Of a stretch of 64,000 nucleotides of DNA, positions 61,762-64,000 are shown one piece after another. The notes beneath the pieces are model-generated. The model saw only the letters and a program-made list of their open reading frames with translations, was not told where the DNA came from and did not search any database. The DNA comes from DAHUXN01 sp963729815. GTDB lineage: Bacteria > Acidobacteriota > Terriglobia > Acidiferrales > UBA7541. A program made the translations under genes and the position numbers. Position 1 is the stretch's first letter. Each line of letters begins with the position of its first letter. The stretch is from positions 1,178,001-1,242,000 of the forward strand of contig CAVSPU010000002.1 of NCBI GenBank assembly GCA_963729815.1, written 5' to 3'.

Positions 61762-61773
61762 ATAACGCGTTAT
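61762..61773. promoter_or_regulatory. Perfect 12-bp palindrome upstream of nfo
   Basis: ATAACGCGTTAT. It lies 70 bases upstream of the nfo start and 160 bases from the divergent leader promoter; a possible operator. Confidence 0.3.
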
Positions 61774-61931
61774 GGGCCCAGCTCTCGATCTGGAAGCGCG
61801 AAAACACGCCGGCCCGGGCAATGTCGCGCGTGGCGAACAGCGTTCCCGGGATCTTCTCGGTGACCAAATATTTGATTGGCGCGAAGTGAGTTTGCGGCGA
61901 GTTGGCGTTCCGCAACGAAGACCAAAATGGA

Positions 61932-61960
61932 TTGACCCGGCGGAAGCGGCTGCGTATACT
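61932..61960 (+). promoter_or_regulatory. sigma-70 promoter of the aromatic biosynthesis leader
   Basis: TTGACC (61932-61937), exactly 17 bases, TATACT (61955-61960). Transcription should begin near 61967, only a few bases before the leader ATG at 61973. Confidence 0.7.
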
Positions 61961-61972
61961 GAGACCCTGAAA

Positions 61973-62086
61973 ATGAACACGCGAACGGCGCAGTGGCGAT
62001 ATTCGTATTATACCTTCACCTACCGCTATCCTTACGGGCTGGCGGCCGAGGTGAAGCGCATGCGCTCAGGGGATTTCAGGATGTAG
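61973..62086 (+). CDS. Tyr-rich leader peptide of an attenuator
   Basis: 37 codons, ATG 61973 to TAG 62084-62086. Residues 8-21 are WRYSYYTFTYRYPY: six Tyr codons among residues 10-21, plus Trp and Phe. Such clustering of the pathway's product is the hallmark of ribosome-mediated attenuation. There is no Shine-Dalgarno sequence because the message begins just before the ATG. The palindrome GCGCATGCGC (62057-62066) lies after the Tyr codons. GCGGCCGA (62042-62049) is complementary, allowing one G-U pair, to TTGGCCGC (62114-62121) at the 5' arm of the terminator, giving an obvious antiterminator. Confidence 0.7.
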   Translation: MNTRTAQWRYSYYTFTYRYPYGLAAEVKRMRSGDFRM

Positions 62087-62115
62087 CAGGAAGCGCAAAC
62101 CGGTTCACCGCGATT

Positions 62116-62150
62116 GGCCGCAGACCCCAAGGGTTTGCGGCCTTTTTTTT
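62116..62150 (+). terminator. Intrinsic terminator (attenuator) before chorismate mutase
   Basis: A 12-bp stem: GGCCGCAGACCC (62116-62127) pairs with GGGTTTGCGGCC (62131-62142) with one G-U pair, loop of three bases, then eight T residues (62143-62150). It lies between the leader peptide and the aroQ start. Confidence 0.85.
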
Positions 62151-62226
62151 GCTCCAAATGGCGGCAGTGATGCCGTCGCGCACGACCTGGCGGACAATGC
62201 CGGACAAACCTAGCAAGGAGAGGAAA

Positions 62227-62517
62227 ATGACCATCGGGGATCATCGAAGGCGAGTCGACGAACTCGACCGCGAGCTCGTGCGGCTGCTTAACCGCAGGGC
62301 CCAAATGTCGATTCAACTCGGCCAACTGAAAAAGGCTGCCGGGCTGCCGGCCCGCGACGAAGCGCGAGAGGAAAGCATTTTGCGGCAAGTCCAACGATGC
62401 AATCCTGGGCCTCTGGATGAGGGCGCCCTCACGACAATTTTCCGCGCGATCCTCAGCGAGTCCCGGCGCATTACGTCCGAAATGCTCGCCGAGACGGCCA
62501 GCAAGGTGAACGAATGA
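62227..62517 (+). CDS. aroQ: Chorismate mutase, AroQ type
   Basis: 96 residues. RRRVDELDRELVRLLNRRAQ with the catalytic Arg near residue 8-10 and Lys in LKKAAGL; DEAREESILRQV and the second helix FRAILSESRRITSEM complete the all-helical AroQ fold. It converts chorismate to prephenate, the entry to Phe and Tyr. AAGGAGAGG site before ATG 62227. Follows the attenuator and precedes DAHP synthase. Confidence 0.85.
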   Translation: MTIGDHRRRVDELDRELVRLLNRRAQMSIQLGQLKKAAGLPARDEAREESILRQVQRCNPGPLDEGALTTIFRAILSESRRITSEMLAETASKVNE

Positions 62518-62563
62518 GTGCGTGCGAGACTGGCGATTTGCGGGAGGCGCGGCTGGCAGTGTG

Positions 62564-62613
62564 TCAGTTTGAATTTTGCCTACTTGTGTCACGATCAAGA
62601 AAATTCAAACTGA
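62564..62613. repeat. Conserved hairpin element, single copy
   Basis: Perfect 14-base arms TCAGTTTGAATTTT and AAAATTCAAACTGA around a 22-base loop containing TTGTGTCACGATCAAG. Same stem and loop as each unit of the tandem array at 36803-37085. Lies between aroQ and aroF. Confidence 0.75.
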
Positions 62614-62755
62614 CCGAGCTACCGAGCGGCCGCGTCGATTGCGGCCCCACGGTTCGTTGCAGTACACTCTTAGTTTCGCTTACTCTTGCGGCATCCGCCT
62701 GTTGCGCGGCAGTGAGAAGAGGGAATTATTCGGCCATCCCAGGGGGATCGTTTCG

Positions 62756-63784
62756 ATGCTCGTTGTAATGCAATCTCACGCGACCGAGGAACAGGTCCAA
62801 GCCGTCTGCCGGCGAATTGAATCTCTCGGAATGCGCGCGCACCCGATTCCGGGGTCGAACCGGACGGCGATAGGCATCACGGGCAACTCGGGGGCGATCG
62901 ATATCGGGTCGCTCGAAGCGATGTCCGGGGTGGTGGAATGCATACCGGTCAGCAAGCCGTATAAGCTGGTTAGCCGCGACGCGAAAGAAGAGAACACGGT
63001 CGTCCGCGTGCCAACTCCGGCCGGCGAAGTTTGCATCGGCGGTCCGGCGCTGGCGGTCATCGCCGGCCCATGCGCAATCGAGAGCCGCGAACAGGCAATG
63101 GCTATTGCCGCCAGCGTGAAGAACGCCGGCGCGCATCTTTTTCGCGGGGGCGCGTACAAACCTCGCACTTCCCCGTATAGCTTCCAGGGGCTTGGCGAGC
63201 CGGGACTGAAAATACTGGCGGAAGTGCGCGAGCGATTTGGCCTGGGGATCGTCACGGAAGCGGTGGACAACGAGAGCCTGGATCTGGTGGAAGAATACGC
63301 CGACGTGATTCAAATCGGCGCGCGCAACATGCAGAACTTTTCTTTGCTCAAGCGAGCGGGAAAGGCTTCGAAGCCCGTGCTCCTCAAGCGCGGATTGTCG
63401 GCGACGCTGGACGAGTTTTTGATGGCCGCCGAATACATCCTGTCGGAAGGCAATTACCAACTTGTGTTGTGCGAACGCGGCGTGCGCACATTTTCCGACC
63501 ACACGCGAAACACGCTGGATTTGAGCGTGATCCCGGCCGTGCAATCGCGCAGCCATTTGCCAATTCTGGTGGATCCGAGCCACGGCACTGGCCGCCGCAA
63601 CAAAGTCCTGCCGCTTTCGCGCGCCGCGGTCGCCGTGGGCGCCGATGGCTTGATTGTGGAAGTCCATCATGATCCTGACAATGCGCTTTCCGATGGCATG
63701 CAGTCCATCGTTCCCGAAGAACTCGAGCAATTGATGAGTGAAATCCGGCAAATCGCGTCCGTGGTTCATCGCACGCTGAATTAA
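62756..63784 (+). CDS. aroF: 3-deoxy-7-phosphoheptulonate synthase (DAHP synthase, type I beta)
   Basis: 342 residues. N-terminal ferredoxin-like regulatory domain (1-70: LVVMQSHATEEQVQAVCRRI) then the barrel: VIAGPCAIESREQAM, FRGGAYKPRTSPYSFQGLG, EAVDNESLDLVEEYADVIQIGARNMQ (read as separate strands), LILVDPSHGTGRRNKV-type PSHGTGRR and VEVHHDPDNALSDG. Condenses phosphoenolpyruvate and erythrose-4-phosphate, the first step of the shikimate pathway. AGGGGG site 9 bases before ATG 62756. The aroQ-aroF order fits feedback partnership between the two enzymes, known in related type I beta enzymes. Confidence 0.9.
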   Translation: MLVVMQSHATEEQVQAVCRRIESLGMRAHPIPGSNRTAIGITGNSGAIDIGSLEAMSGVVECIPVSKPYKLVSRDAKEENTVVRVPTPAGEVCIGGPALAVIAGPCAIESREQAMAIAASVKNAGAHLFRGGAYKPRTSPYSFQGLGEPGLKILAEVRERFGLGIVTEAVDNESLDLVEEYADVIQIGARNMQNFSLLKRAGKASKPVLLKRGLSATLDEFLMAAEYILSEGNYQLVLCERGVRTFSDHTRNTLDLSVIPAVQSRSHLPILVDPSHGTGRRNKVLPLSRAAVAVGADGLIVEVHHDPDNALSDGMQSIVPEELEQLMSEIRQIASVVHRTLN

Positions 63785-63790
63785 CATCCT

Positions 63791-64000
63791 GTGACTGCCC
63801 CGCCATCTTCACTTGTTCCGGGCCAACCGCGCGGCCGCCGCCCCCGCTGGAACGTGCGGCTTATTTTCATCCTCGTCATCCTACTGGGAATCACGGCGAT
63901 TCAGATCGCGCGCGAGCATCGGCCGTCGATTCTCCGGCCCGGCTTGCATTTATACGCGTACGTGGCGAACACGGCGGATGGGACGCTCACGGTGGTTGAC
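63791..64000 (+). CDS. Membrane-anchored beta-propeller protein, 5' part only
   Basis: 70 codons from GTG 63791 to the window edge. A Pro/Arg-rich start, a membrane helix (LIFILVILLGITAIQIA, about residues 27-43), then LHLYAYVANTADGTLTVVD, the beginning of a YVTN-type beta-propeller repeat. Starts 6 bases after the aroF stop, so it may belong to the same transcript. Product beyond this point unknown. Confidence 0.55.
   Translation, partial: MTAPPSSLVPGQPRGRRPRWNVRLIFILVILLGITAIQIAREHRPSILRPGLHLYAYVANTADGTLTVVD

Overview
The window reads as a chromosomal segment of an Acidobacteriota bacterium, probably class Terriglobia. This rests on the GC-rich coding style, an orphan 820-residue MacB/FtsX permease of the acidobacterial type, PadR regulators paired with small membrane proteins, large Ser/Thr kinases with TPR tails, and a complete tol-pal operon, which implies a diderm. 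No rRNA, tRNA or CRISPR array was recognised.

Layout. 0-29.6 kb is a mix of transport, envelope and regulatory genes: two ACS-type MFS carriers, two PadR loci, a class I methyltransferase, the orphan ABC permease, a beta-propeller/MoaD-like pair, a secreted-protein locus behind a TetR-type operator, an HxlR regulator with DoxX, a cytochrome c, an APC permease, a GT39-like enzyme, a SpoIIE phosphatase fused to a DksA-like zinc finger, a potassium channel and a Ser/Thr kinase. 29.6-43.8 kb is accessory and repeat-rich. It carries a three-gene cassette with an HTH protein, small zinc proteins, aspartase (aspA) followed by a displaced second copy of its own 3' end, two GIY-YIG nuclease genes each bracketed by inverted copies of one palindromic repeat, a 99-bp tandem repeat, an AIPR phage-defence protein, and single nuoI and ypdA-like genes. 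43.8-64 kb is mostly core: parB-parA-bifunctional nuclease-miaB (miaB has an apparent frameshift), tolQRAB-pal-ybgF-ssb, an ECF sigma/anti-sigma/Spy-like/ABC-ATPase cluster, nfo-leuS-guaA, and chorismate mutase plus DAHP synthase.

The most striking regulatory signal is at 61.93-62.15 kb. A consensus-like promoter drives a 37-codon open frame with six tyrosine codons within twelve residues, followed by a strong intrinsic terminator, just upstream of chorismate mutase and DAHP synthase. It has the architecture of a tyrosine-sensing transcription attenuator. The second main candidate is the pair of GIY-YIG/palindrome modules, which resemble REP-transposase (RAYT) modules but carry a different nuclease.

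Start sites were chosen from visible Shine-Dalgarno sequences where possible; several differ from the longest open frame. All functional calls come from reading motifs, not from database searches.
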